64,000 nt of DNA from Aradus depressus (taxonomy: Eukaryota; Arthropoda; Insecta; Hemiptera; Aradidae). The stretch is from assembly GCA_963662175.1 (NCBI GenBank), contig OY759215.1, positions 10,219,079 through 10,283,078 on the forward strand, written 5' to 3'. A program made the translations under genes and the position numbers. The notes beneath the pieces were generated by a model that did no database searches, was not told where the DNA came from, and was given only the letters and a program-made list of their open reading frames with translations. Shown here in pieces: positions 9,776-21,510 of this stretch (position 1 is its first letter; every line of letters starts with the position of its first letter).

Positions 9776-12700
9776 CTACAACAAACAAAAAACATGTTAG
9801 ACTGAAATTATATAACTCAATAACCATAATTATTATAGTTGATGCGATGTTAAAAAAATACTAGGAAAAAAAAAGGTCGGTGCACTCAGAAGCTGCATTA
9901 AGTTAATGGATTTCCATGGCAGATATTCACTACTTGGATCTTCTGACATAGCGGTGCCCGTTGGAATGAGGAGGCAGACCGTCTGGCCAATGAAGGCTCC
10001 GTCATTGAAAACAGGTCGGGCACCACCTGACTATGGAAACGGACAGCGAAGGGTGCCCTCCAGAATGCGGTGAAACTGGAGCATTCCACGAAGGCTGAGG
10101 GACAGATGTTGGGTAGGCAAGGAGCCGGGTATAGTCGGACCTGCCTTGAGAACAGTCTGTGGTCTGCTTCCGACTACTGACCACGAATATCTCCACCAGA
10201 TCGGAGTAGCGAATAAACCCAGCTGCGAGGGAGGGGATCACAAGACGGCAGCATCTTGACGTGCCCCCTCTGCTCTCCAGGACATCAGAACTGATTATAG
10301 ACAGGCCTACTCTATAACGTACAAATCAGTAATGTACTGGGCTGCTAGGAGACATTTGGTGAAACCTGCCTGCTTACGCCGGTTAAGAAAAAACAATCAC
10401 TACTTTTTTTTTTCCTCGAGGCCATTCACATTGGCTAGAGATACAAAGACAGGAAATGCAAAACGCAGTATTTATTAACCAACATAAGCTAATAATTTTA
10501 AGTAAATGGGACAGGACTGGCATATTACTTGTGATTCCAATAGCTTCTATTACTTCAAATTGCAATTTGCTATGACAAAAATCATGAGATATTTGCCAAA
10601 AAACATTTCAATTTGTCAGCTCCGACACAATTTTTTTAAATACTTTTAGTTAATTTGTGTACAAAAATTGGCCTTTAAAAAAAATGTTTCTTACGAAAGG
10701 TTCCTCATCCATATTGAACTTAGATTTAAGATAGGAACAAAGTTGCCGAAGAATAAATTAAGGACTTTCTTCAAGTTCGGAGTCCACCCGACCTGTGTTG
10801 ACCGAATTTTATATTTAATACTTTTGCACGCATTTATGGACCCTTTTAGGATCATTTTAGGCTTAGAAATCTTCCGTATTCCTACTAAATCTTTCTTTAA
10901 AAATGGTTGATATCAATAACTTGATACCTAACAAAAGATGTCCAGCACTTCAAAACGAGAAATTTACCATGAACTGGTTTACTAGATAATCAGAAAAAAA
11001 ACCCGCTTATCATGTACAAGATTGAATTATGAAAAACTATCTGCCTTATTGCAATGAAAATCTATTTCAAACAATTGTTCTGGGTTGTTAACAGATATGA
11101 ACACAGAGGAAAAGTTAGTTATTATGAGTCATGCCCGGACTTTAACTACGAGGTCATATCGCCTACTACCAGAACGCTCTTTCGTCACTCTGGTGGACAT
11201 GAGCCCGACTCTACTGTGGGAATCCTAAATTTTGTCTACTCTAAATTTTTATTAAACTAGGGCAGGGGTCTTAAACGAGTACATCAGGCTCGGGACCATC
11301 GCTTAACGTCCCATCCGAAGGATGGCGTGCTTACGTTTATTTTACCTCCCAGATAAAATAAACTAAGGGCTTCGGCCGGGTTTCGAACCCACTATCTTGA
11401 GCTCAGAAGACACATACCACTGCGCTACCGGCGCTCTCCACAGAGGAAGATTTTAGAAGATTAGATGACGGGAGTAACGAAACGAGACTATGTCCTTCAT
11501 GAAAGACTTGGTACTTCAGATCCAAAGACAAGGTAAGGAGGAAGCCCAGCACTTCCAGAAAAGGGATACGAGCATTGGATTCTCAGGTCCCTAGACCCAT
11601 GCACCAGCTCCAGTATAATTAGTTATTGTGACTCATGCCTGGGCTCTAACCACGACGTCAGATTGCCCACTACCAGAGTGTTCTTTCGTCTCTGGTGGAT
11701 ATGAACCCGACTTTACATGTTGCCTACCAATGTATAGTAACCTAGGGTAGGTCTTTAACGAGTATCTGACATTGAACAAGACCAGAATACTGTTCTGAAA
11801 CATCTCCCTCATACTCTTAGGGAAAGCTCCAGAAGAGTTAGGAAGTTTTAATGTAAACAGGAGTCTAGTGTAGTTACCTTGGCGAGCACCTCCAGTATAG
11901 AGTTCATGCTGATCTCATGTTTGGCTCGGATCCCCCAGGCGTAGAACGGCTGCGACTTCTCTCCACCCTGCCCACCGCTTCCTTTTATGTGGATATAATC
12001 CTTTGTTATGTACATTTGCTTCTCGAATTCCTGAAACATAATGGATACAAATTAAATTGTAGATAGGTTGTTAACATTTCAAATTATATAGATTTTCGGG
12101 TTACATTTAAATTCCAAGAAATAGGAAATTATAATAATAACTGAAGTGAGGAACAAAAAGAAACAACTTGAAATATGAATGGTTGACGTTAATTTGAATG
12201 GCACTGTGAGTGATATGTGGCAATTTAAAAAATGAGACAAATTTTGATGAATTCTGCTATCAAATGAAAGTAAAAATGATAATTCAAACTTGGCCCTGTA
12301 TACACATTCCTAATACAGTTGTTAAGGAAACCACCATACATATAACAGTTTGAGTTATTGACAGTATTACGTAGATAAACGTTAAAAAGAGCGGCCCGCG
12401 GGCCCCATTTCAATGTTATACTTCCATTAAACAAGTAATCAACATTTAAATTAAAAAGTAACATAGCATTTTTATGTTTTCTTCCCTACCTTAGAATCTA
12501 TATTAGAAATGTATATATTGTATCCTTACTGAGCTCTTTCTAATTATTATTTGTATGTCACTAAATTGTATTTAAATTTTATTATTTTTTGGTTCACGTG
12601 GTCATATTTATGCCTTCAAGAAAACAGGATCAAATTTTTAAATCTCAAGATGGTGGTAATAGAAAAAAGTGAACTATTCCAAAATATTCAAAAATGAACG

Positions 12701-15700
12701 AATATATAGCTTTGAAATTGTAAAAACGTTAGATAAATATCCGCTGAGATGGTTATAGCCACTCAAATAATATCAATATGTTGTATAAGTGTTTTAAAAT
12801 GTTTTGTTCTGTTGGTGCTACACAAGAATTTTTGGTAACTATAAATCAGAAAGGTAGGAGAAGCTCCTAAATCAGATATATTCTTTACATATTACAGATA
12901 TGTTACCTAACATTCTTTGTAGAGATATTGTGAAACACTTAATAAAAAGTAAATATATTTGTGAAATAGAAAATATTTTTGAAAAACAAACGTTTTTTCT
13001 TTACTTTTTACAGATATGTGTTTGGCATTCGAAGCTTCCTTTTGAAATGTATCGGGTCCCCTCATTGTTGCTCTGTCACCAAAATGGCTTCATGATACAT
13101 TTTAGTTTGACAAGTCTGGCTTAGAGGAAGAGCGGAAAGCTTGCATCTGTCTCGCTATTTACCAACTCTTTTAGAGTAAATCTAAAATTACGAACTGTTT
13201 TCGATCTGGGAAGTACATTATTCAAGGCAGATTTTTTTTTTTCTCCCACATTATCCAAAAAGTATTTAAGCAAATTACCTGAATGTGCTTATTAACATCA
13301 CCAAAATACGGATGATTGTCCATGAAGTCAACTTTCACCTTTTGAAGACATTCCCTCAGTTTATCTAAAAAATAATATTGTTTTTTAATTACCTTTAATA
13401 GTATTGCTGGGTGTATTGCTTGTAGAAAAAAAAAAAGTTATTTTCCTCCCTTAGTCCACGCTATCCTTAATGCCACACTTCTATAACGTAGCCTTAAGCG
13501 CCAATGGCCTAGAGGTCTCCTTAGTAGCAGCAGTAATAGTGCGTTATAAATTAATGCAACTCAGTGCCTAGGGAGTGTCACCACTGACGCTCCAACCTAG
13601 GTACACTCTTTCCTGCTCCCAAAATGGTTAAAACTGGACGACCACTATTATTATTGTACTACCTCCTTCCCCGACAATGAGCGGGCCGGGTGATTAGCCG
13701 GAGCACCCGGAGAAAGAAAAAAAAAAAAAGGGAGTGTCACCAATGACCACTCCCCCCAACACTAGCCTTCCGACCCTCAACCCGCTCCAACCTACGTACA
13801 TTCTTTCCTGCTCTCAAAATGGTTATAATTGGACGACCACTAGAGGCGCACCTACACAAGCCTCCGTTGCCAGGAGTCTGGGGACTTCTAGAGATGCGCA
13901 GCGTCGAGGATGACAATCAACATACGGCGGGAAATCTTTTTCATGTGATGTTCGGGTAGCCTCCACACATTGTCAATTTTCACCACATTGCTGCTACTGA
14001 AGAACTTTACTAGACCCAGATGAATTAGTGCTTAGAGCATGTCTCAAATATAACTATAATATTGAATAAATAGTTTCTCTTTATACATAGCACAAAGCTA
14101 TTGAGATTAGGCTGTAGTAACTTTTACCCTAACAAAAATCCGTTTTATTCCAGTTACGAATGAAATATTTGTCGAAAAATGTATCGTATAGGAACCCTCT
14201 TTAATTGGTCTCACAGGGGGGGGGGGGGAGTGGGAGGGAACACTTGTTTCGGGACACTAAATATAACTAAACAAAACCCACATAAAAAATCAACAATAGT
14301 TAGTTATTGGTAGTAGTTAGAGCTAAGTAGTTATTTGGAGAATAACTCAAATATAATTGTAATGTCATGATTATTGTTGATCTCATCAAGGAGCCACCTT
14401 CTCACCACTCGTTTTTCCCTTCCCTACTTTCCTAAAGCCCACAACGCTAAAATTAACACTTCATCCTCAGACATTTTGCACATACGTCAGATTCGAAACT
14501 GAGCCTAGGAACAAATGAAAAAATCCTCTCTGCATCCAGCTTAAGCTTACTTATTTTCGTGAAATGTAATCAAACTACAAATTCTAAATATGGATGTAGA
14601 TAAAAACGAAGAATTGCATTTTTGAGAGACTGTGAAAGTTTAACTCATCTCAAGAAAATATCTACTGCTATCCAAATGAAGTAAAAGTAAAAGAGTCGAA
14701 CCTCTATAACTCGAAACCAAGTCAGACGAGACTCAAAATATTTTCCTACCCTTTCAAGGTTTGTGTTACAAAGGTTCGACTGTGTATAGTTCATAATTTC
14801 CTCTGGCATCCCAGCGATGTAACTTCTCTTGACTATATTTCCGAGCGATTTATTGTCTCCTCTTCAGAATAATGATGCGTGGAATCGCCCCCAAAACATT
14901 GAAAACAAGAATGAGACCTTTGGAAAGCTGATCGATGCCATCAACCATCTAGGCTTTTGTAGAACCATAGAAACAAGCAATTTTAAAATTTCAAAGACTT
15001 ACCTTCATGAACAGACATGTTATTAACAAAAATAATTGTTAAAAGAAGTCCCAAAAGATCCCTTTTTGGAGATTTTTGTTCATTGACATATCGTTCTAGT
15101 TTTTTGTGCATTGGATTTATCAATATATACTTTTGATGTTCCACTTCTAAAAGAGTCAACCCATATATCTGAAAAAAATTAAAATAAATCAATAATACTT
15201 CTAAACGCTACCTCTGCAGTGCAACCAATAAAAAAAAATATATATATATATATTATATTTTAATAATATAAATAAACAAAATAACTACGCTATAAAAGAT
15301 ATGAACGTAAGATTTGGCAGAGCCTAAAGATTGCATAAAGTGATACTTATCTCCCCTAATGTATCGCTTAGCGCTAATTGTAATTATTTAATTTTGATAG
15401 AAGGACATTCTTGGAAATTTAATGGATTATGCGGGTGGCAAGTGCAAGAAGTTGCCGATCCGTGCTCAGTAGAGGTAGGATAAGATACTGACCTCGGCCA
15501 ACTTCCTGTGAACCTCCTCCATGACCTGGTTGGCGAGGCGGCCCTTGCTCGCCTGAGTGTCGTGGAGCACCTCCGACCTCTTGAACGGCCTCAGACTGCT
15601 GTACTGACCCAGCACCTGCCAACAACCATATCACACAGTATAAGTATTCATAGCAATTTTTTGATGTGAAGGTTCCCGAATCGATTCCTGGAAATGCCTG

Positions 15701-18119
15701 TTATTTTCCTTTGATATAATGCTAAAATAATTAAATCTTACATTATTCGTAATAACATTAAGGCAGTTAAGAAAAAAATACATATGGTAAAATCACATGA
15801 AAATAATATAAATTTAAATATACATAAAATGTCTGTATGTATAAGATAAATAATAAGTTTCATTATTATGCGAGGAACGGGGAGATGGCTAGAGCAAGTG
15901 GATCGGACAGGGCCAGCAGGATTGGCAGCGCGTACAGACAACACCCGGTTTTCTGCATAGACATGATGTACACACTTCAACGGACATTATTTCCAAATGA
16001 AAAGGATTTTAATTTACAGTTATTTTGAGTATAAAACGCCGAAATTCAAAAATATATATACATACAAATACCACATAATTACTGAATAACCTGACTTGGA
16101 GGATTAGTAGACCCTCTGTTTGGTTTAAAATAATGACCGAGGTTTATATGACTTATTTGTTCCCCTCGACGAGTTCTACCAGCTCTTGAAGTTCTTCACT
16201 CGAGCGACGGTTTGTTCAATTGATTCAATCAGTTGAATGAATTAAGGGAAAGTTGCAGCAACATTCATACAACTCATCCTTTCTGCTCTAATTGGTAGAA
16301 TATGAGAACGTTAAATATAAAAATTGTATCAATAAATCTAATATATTGATGAGTAATTAATATAATTATTTCATATTATTCATTTCAAATATTAATAAAT
16401 AAATAATAAGAGGGGGTGCGATAACAGGTTGTGAGGTCTTCTGGTACAACAGGGATGTGTCGACGACCTCCCATTAGTACAATTCTCATTACAACAATAG
16501 GGCTAAATTAATAATATCTGAGAACAGAAAAACTTTCTGAGGGGAAAATGGAGGATGAAGAGTGACAAGAATTTACAGCACGATGAACATTATGTTATTC
16601 CCTCGTTCTAATGATTTTAAATATTCATAGGTAGAAACATTCATCAGAATAACAAAACCATGGCAAACATGGCACTCAACATCAGGTGCCTTCTTTTCAA
16701 TCCTACAAAACTGTACAAATATTAGAAGTCAAAAAATACCAATGAAAAGTATATACAAAGAGAAAAAAAAAAAAACTGGGGCGGCCAACAAAAGACTGTC
16801 TTCCTTGTGAATAGAATTTCTCCTGTCAATACTGACCGCTGAACCGATTTTAACCTGTTCAGAATACAAATTTAGACAATTCATTCTCCTACGATAAGTA
16901 TAATAAATATTTAAATATTACTTTCAATTATTTCCAGGAGGATAGGATGGTACATACATTGCGACGCTATAACTCTGTTATTGGTTCCATCTCAAATCTC
17001 AGGACACATAGACGGGTCACATTGAAAATTCATTAGGAACATTTTTTTGAAGGACTAATTTCTTTGAAAAAGAAAAAAAAAGGTTTTAATTGACTCAATA
17101 ATATAAGCGTTAGTAAAATGGTTAAAGTTTAGTCTAGATACATGCTAGGACATGACCTCCTCTCAAAGTTTAGTCTAGATACATGCTAGGACATGACCTC
17201 CTCCTCTCAAATTTTAAGTTCATTGCTACCATCGTTTCTGAGTTATAGCGCTCACAAAATTTCGACCACACATTCATACAGTCAGCGAAAATGGTCAAAT
17301 GGTGTAGAGGGGACCTCAGAACATGTAATTACACCGATAACTCGACATAGATTTTTTAAGGAACAATTACAGTACAGTGTTCGTAATTGATTTATTCATG
17401 CCCAACACTGTTTATCACATCGATATGCACATTTTTTTAAACAAAATAAATGGGGATTATAGATATGGATAGTAGACTTACCTGGTACGATACGAGACTT
17501 AAGAGAATAGAACTTAATAGACGTTATGGATTACTATGACGCATATTAGAACTCAAATCTAAATTATTTATACAAAACAAATTAATTATTTATAAAACAA
17601 TTAGACGACACATTTGGACGACATAAAAATCTCAAAATTGTACTGAAGTAGTGTTCTCGTCAAAAGCATCATAAAATCAAAAATCTGTTCGAGTAGCCAT
17701 ATTTCAAAATTTAACCGTGGCGAGACTGAAGGGGTTTAGGGCTCAGGAAGTCAAGTATTTTCCAAGGTCCTAAATGAAATAACCCTCCTGAAATTACTGA
17801 AATCAGATTGGCCTCTGAAAGCCGTATATTATTTGCCCACCTGTATGACCACATTGTTGGAGATCTCTTCGAGGAGGAGCGAAGGGGGAGGCAGGGTGCC
17901 TGCGCTGCTGCTACTCCCACTTTTCCCCGAGTAGTCTCGCGGGCTGTTGTCTCCATCTCCGTTGTTCTCTGCCACTCCTGCAGCCCCTTCTCCCTCCTTC
18001 TGCTCCTCGCCTCCTGTTGTATCCTCATTACTCCCAGTCGAGCCGGTTCTCTCCCTCTGCGATGGTCCAGGTTCCGAATCATCCACGTCCTCATGAGTTC
18101 TTTTGCGCCTTTGAGACAT
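9683..18119 (-). CDS. NSMCE3: MAGE-family protein, NSMCE3 (Nse3) homologue, six exons
   Basis: Coding exons in transcript order: 18119-17841, 15615-15493, 15168-15003, 13364-13279, 12030-11878, 9775-9683. Every junction has GT-AG ends and the phases agree, giving 299 codons plus TAA; human NSMCE3 has 304. The N-terminus is charged and low-complexity. The MAGE homology domain follows, with winged-helix sequence around KSPKRDLLGLLLTIIF and the characteristic block AWGIRAKHEISMNSILEVLA. In known systems Nse3 binds Nse1 (a RING protein) and the Nse4 kleisin within the SMC5/6 complex, supporting DNA binding and repair in the nucleus. The arthropod MAGE gene is usually single-copy, so Nse3 is the best assignment. 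An AG acceptor lies 2 nt before the ATG, so a 5' non-coding exon is likely. Confidence 0.9.
9880..10260 (+). mobile_element. Non-LTR retrotransposon fragment with RNase H motif
   Basis: On the plus strand, around 9960-10000, the translation contains NEEADRLANEGS, the end motif of the RNase H domain of Jockey/I/R1-like elements. Weaker upstream similarity (VNGFPWQIFTTWIF) lies in another frame. Frames shift and stop, so this is a dead fragment. It lies antisense in the last NSMCE3 intron. Confidence 0.55.
11112..11437 (-). mobile_element. tRNA-derived SINE, full-length copy with target-site duplication
   Basis: The tRNA-like head is at the right end and the tail at the left. Reading the minus strand, the head carries GCCGGTAGCGCAGTGGTA (box A-like) and GGGTTCGAAACCC (box B-like). 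The copy is flanked by direct repeats ACAGAGGAA at 11103-11111 and 11440-11448, showing target-primed insertion. It lies in the last NSMCE3 intron. Confidence 0.8.
11620..11780 (-). mobile_element. Truncated SINE copy
   Basis: This is a second, more diverged copy of the same family, 180 bp from the full copy. It keeps the tail, the CACTACCAGAG block and the GTCTTTAACGAGTATCTGACAT block. The tRNA head is missing. Confidence 0.65.
11878..12030 (-). CDS. NSMCE3: NSMCE3 coding exon 5
   Basis: 51 codons, phase 0, starting EFEKQMYITKDYI and ending SILEVLAK before donor GTAACT. It carries the most diagnostic MAGE signature, WGIRAKHEISMNSILEVLAK, equivalent to the WGPRA...KVLEFLAK block of vertebrate MAGE proteins. 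Confidence 0.9.
13279..13364 (-). CDS. NSMCE3: NSMCE3 coding exon 4
   Basis: 86 nt, which with the split Asp codon gives 29 residues (DKLRECLQKVKVDFM through GDVNKHIQ). It has a T-rich tract ending in AG before it and donor GTAATT after it. It forms the start of the second winged-helix module. Confidence 0.88.
13488..13860. repeat. Second interspersed repeat family with an internal duplication
   Basis: The block starting AAGCGCCAATGGCCTAGAGG recurs at about 63270. Inside this copy, a segment running from GGGAGTGTCACCA through ATGGTTAAAACTGGACGACC at about 13575-13650 is repeated in diverged form at about 13731-13842. An A-rich stretch separates the two halves. No coding sequence is visible. 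TGGCCTAGAGG resembles a pol III box A, but I see no matching box B. Confidence 0.5.
15003..15168 (-). CDS. NSMCE3: NSMCE3 coding exon 3
   Basis: 166 nt, entering in phase 0 and leaving in phase 1 at GTAAGT. It encodes IYGLTLLEVEHQKYILIN and then KSPKRDLLGLLLTIIFVNN. That second block corresponds to the conserved hydrophobic helix of the first winged-helix module in MAGE proteins. Confidence 0.88.
15493..15615 (-). CDS. NSMCE3: NSMCE3 coding exon 2
   Basis: 41 codons, phase 0 at both ends. It begins VLGQYSSLRPFKRSEVLHD, matching the start of the MAGE homology domain where other members carry a PFKRAEI-like motif. The acceptor is TTGGCAG and the donor GTCAGT. Confidence 0.87.
17124..17208. repeat. 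Tandem duplication of a 41-44 bp unit
   Basis: The unit beginning AAAGTTTAGTCTAGATACAT occurs at 17124-17164 and again at 17165-17208. The only difference is an extra TCC in the second. It lies in NSMCE3 intron 1. The near identity indicates a recent duplication. Confidence 0.9.
17841..18119 (-). CDS. NSMCE3: NSMCE3 coding exon 1
   Basis: 93 codons, starting MSQRRKRTHED, then a Ser/Gly/Glu-rich low-complexity linker. It ends at VVIQ and the donor GTGGGC, phase 0. On the minus strand the ATG is preceded by a T run and AG (18123-18122), which looks like a 3' splice site. The exon therefore probably joins an upstream non-coding leader. Confidence 0.85.
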
Positions 18120-21100
18120 ATCTAAAAAAAATATATTATTTAATCTATTTGAGAAACAAAAGTAATTAAATGAATCAATTATAAGACTGAAACCAAAAAT
18201 GAAAAAAAAAAATAAGTATATGCATGAGAGAGAGACAGGGAGTGTCCATGAATAAAATTAATACATCGAAATAAATCGACTAGCAGGTTCAAACGGCGTT
18301 GTCCAGAAGTAAATTTGGGGCTAATATTTAAGTTAGCTGTAAGTCGATTCCAAAATGGTAGCCAGTCAGTCCAACACCCCCTCCGAGTGTAGTAGCTCTT
18401 AGGACACAACCCAGCCTCTCATCAGTATAGAATCTTGTGATTTTTTTAAATTCTTTACTATAGCCCAGCCAATGCCTTTATGCCCTCAATACTGTTGATA
18501 TAAAAATTATTTTCATTCCCTCTTCCCAAACCCCAAATGAAATTTTCGGACCAAATGTAGCCTCTGTCTACTTCTAGAGATATTCATAAAGTTCTAATCA
18601 GTATGAAACTTATTAAATGATATGACTTAATCTTGTATACAATTCTTTATTTGGTTTCCCCTATTTAATTTATCTTTGCTCACTGAGTTCAAGTAAGATA
18701 GATAGAAGTAAACCTTTTAATTTCCCAGGTATATTTCTCTTTGAAAGGACTTCAGTCAACACTGAGGGGTCTCTGTAAAGTAGTGGGCGTGTAGTAGAGA
18801 CCGAAGAGGGCCACCTTAAACTGGAACCGATCCTCAATTCTGGGGTTCCAGATCAACCTGCCAGTATCCTGAAGCCAAGTCTCGGGAAGAGAAATATTTC
18901 ACTCCCATTCTTCATTTGCACAAGAACGTTAAGGTTCGCCCATGGCGACTGTGAAACCTCGATAACTTTTTAACCCCGCAATTCCGGCACCAGTTTCTTC
19001 ACGACCGGTAGCCCGTGGGCTATGATCCGGCGAAGCGGTTGTTTAATGAGTGCGGGGCAGCTTGTGTTGTGGTACCAGCTGTGACAACTTTTCCCATCTT
19101 CAGGTTGCCCTCTTCGAAATAGAGTTGCGCTTTGTTTTTACCAAGGAAATTTTTTATTAACACGTCGCACCGAAAAGGTGCGCACCTTGGCCCCCCATTG
19201 TATGGTTTTTTATGGATACCATTTTTTCTGGGCGTCTGGCGCTCAGACTCCGCAGACTAACGCCTTGGTGGGAACACCATTCACTTCGACGAACACACAA
19301 GTTGTCCTTTTAGTGTCTATCGCTTTCATCTCGGGGAACATCGAATATGCGGCCAACGACTGGTCCGCATCGCTGGTCCCGAAGAGTCCCTTCTGGCCGC
19401 AACCCAACAGATTACCTCCCGCCAGCTCTGATGTTGTGACTCCTCCCTTAGCTGCGTCGCCAAGTCTATCGAACCACGAGTCAGATCGGCCAACTACTCC
19501 CACTCTTCTAGCTGAAGTCCTGCGTCCTATCTGGGAATCCTGATATAACTTGTCCTTTAGCAAGCTATCGTCCCCGACATTCTGTGTCCCAGTTGCATCT
19601 GTCTCTGAACTCCCGCCAGTCAGAGATGTAGCCAACGAACGGCTCCTGGGACCATTTATCAAATTGAGACACGTTAATAAAATAGCATTCGTGCTCACAC
19701 CAATTGCGACTTGAAAATTATAAGCGGTTCATTTGGTCCAGTGACCATTGAACTTCCCTTTTCGCTCAGTCTATTCTCAGTAATTTTTTTTTAGATGGCA
19801 CCAATTTGTAGGGTACCCATGTTCACTGTGTTTCAACTTAACTAAACACAATTGAACGTTCTAATTTCCTATGTAACTAACTCTTATAATACTCAAAATG
19901 CAATAACCTATTTTTCACTGACATACATATGCTCAGCAATAATTTTTATAATAAATAGAACATAACAATTAAGTAGTCAAAAAATAATAATAAAATATAC
20001 GACCAAGAAAGGAAAAAACAAATAAATAAAATAAACGAACATACGGACAGTAGAAATTTAGAAACATTGACTAATCTTCAAAAGTTCACATTTTCATCTC
20101 AATAAATGACAAAGATTTCAGAAAGGGAAACACAATATTGGTGAATAAAATATATACTTCGCAAAATAATAAAAAAAAACTGATTTTTAAATATTCAATA
20201 AGAAAGTTATGCAAAACAGAAAACAGAGTAAACAACCTGGCATGTACTACATGCTTCGGAATAATGTTGCTATTTAATCAATTTGTCTACATTTATCGAA
20301 AATTGATTTAGCTCCAAAATAATAAATATAATTTCGATATTATAAGATAAGGAGAAATCATTCGTTATTCTGTTAATATACAGCTGCAGAATGTTTACAT
20401 GAACTGTGCAAATAAGTACGTACAAAATATAATGACCTAAATACCACAAAACAGTGAGTTGTAAATTCATTTATTTGTACTAAATGTTACAACTAACATC
20501 TAGGCCGCTAAAACGAAGACAGAAGAAACGCCTGTCAATGGAGTTAATTAACAATAATGCAATTGATAAAAGCGAAAATTGAGGTAGGTCAAGAAATAAC
20601 AAATATATATTCGAAGAACCTACATGTATTAACCGTATGTGGGTGGTAGGTTGATTGTCTAATTACAATTTCTGAAGGAACACTTCTACTTTTAAATAAA
20701 ATTCAAGTATGGAGCAAAATATTGAGTATATCAGCTCTCGAATTAATATGTGCATGAAATTGTTGTTAATTTATGAAATTCCATTCATAATCCTTATATA
20801 AAATGTGCTTGTATAAAAAGAACCGACATTTTACAATTGAAACAAATTCACAAACAATTCCAAGTGATATGAACACAACGAGAAGTATCACTTCATATCA
20901 GAAAAATTCTTACCAGTAATAGACAGGGAATATTTTCAAATGGGAAAGTTAGAAAATTTATTTTAGTTGTCAACTATAATAATACGTATAAATGTATAAT
21001 CACTTCAGACAGTCTACCGGTAACAGAAAAAAAACAGACTACTGTCCAAAATTTAAGCTGGATTCTTTCAAATCATAACCTAACTGCACAAAATAGTAAT

Positions 21101-21437
21101 ATCGATTGAGGGGAACATTTTTCAAAAATTGACTCGATAATAAAATGGTGAATTGGATCCTTTTCTTCTTAATTACAAATTATACATTTATGGATATGAA
21201 TGTTTATATTTTAGGAATTACAGTTTATCAAAATAATAATAATTACAATATTATTATAAATTCTTGTTAACAGAGTAAAAGTTGAAAAAAAAAAAAAAAA
21301 AATGAAGGATGTGAAGTTATGCATCGATAGTATCGACATTCATCTGAAATGAAATAGTTAATTTTATCAGCAGCATTTTATCAACGTGTGAGGTTTTTAT
21401 TTTTACGTCGAAAGTGAAATACTAACACTCAATAAAT
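18120..21437. other. Divergent intergenic region between NSMCE3 and NDUFB5
   Basis: The two genes start head-to-head 3.3 kb apart. The region contains a Ty3/gypsy relic at about 18740-19700 and otherwise AT-rich sequence. Close to the NDUFB5 start, 21321-21337 has a TATCGATG-type element on the minus strand, similar to the DRE (TATCGATA) used by insect housekeeping promoters. That motif match is weak evidence. Confidence 0.45.
18740..19700 (-). pseudogene. Ty3/gypsy-type LTR retrotransposon relic (protease-RT region)
   Basis: In order on the minus strand: a 151-codon frame (19698-19243) ending TTCVFVEVNGVPTKALV, like the lead-in to a retropepsin active site, after which the expected D[ST]G is replaced and followed by a stop. 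Then, around 19050-18900, sequence resembling the entry to gypsy reverse transcriptase, including GLPVVKKLVPELRG and EVSQSPWANLNVLV. Then, around 18830-18760, FQFKVALFGLYYTPTTLQRP, comparable to the FKVMPFGLCNAPATFQR block. Stops, frameshifts and an internal deletion make it inactive. No LTRs were identified. Confidence 0.65.
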
Positions 21438-21510
21438 ATGGTAATATGGAGTTCTTTGAAAACTAATTTACCCAAACTTTTCGCAAATGTTACTAAAACT
21501 TATTCTCAAG
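21438..21510 (+). CDS. NDUFB5: NDUFB5 coding exon 1
   Basis: 24 codons plus one base, from the first ATG (MVIWSSLKTNLPKLF). It ends CAAG before donor GTATGT. The segment is Lys/Ser/Thr-rich, as expected of a mitochondrial targeting peptide. The start is the only ATG in the exon that splices in frame to the conserved exon 2. Confidence 0.85.

Noticed and set aside
19243..19698. 151-codon minus-strand frame as an independent gene
   Set aside because: Its end reads like the lead-in to a retroviral-type protease, and RT-like blocks follow, so it is part of the Ty3/gypsy relic.
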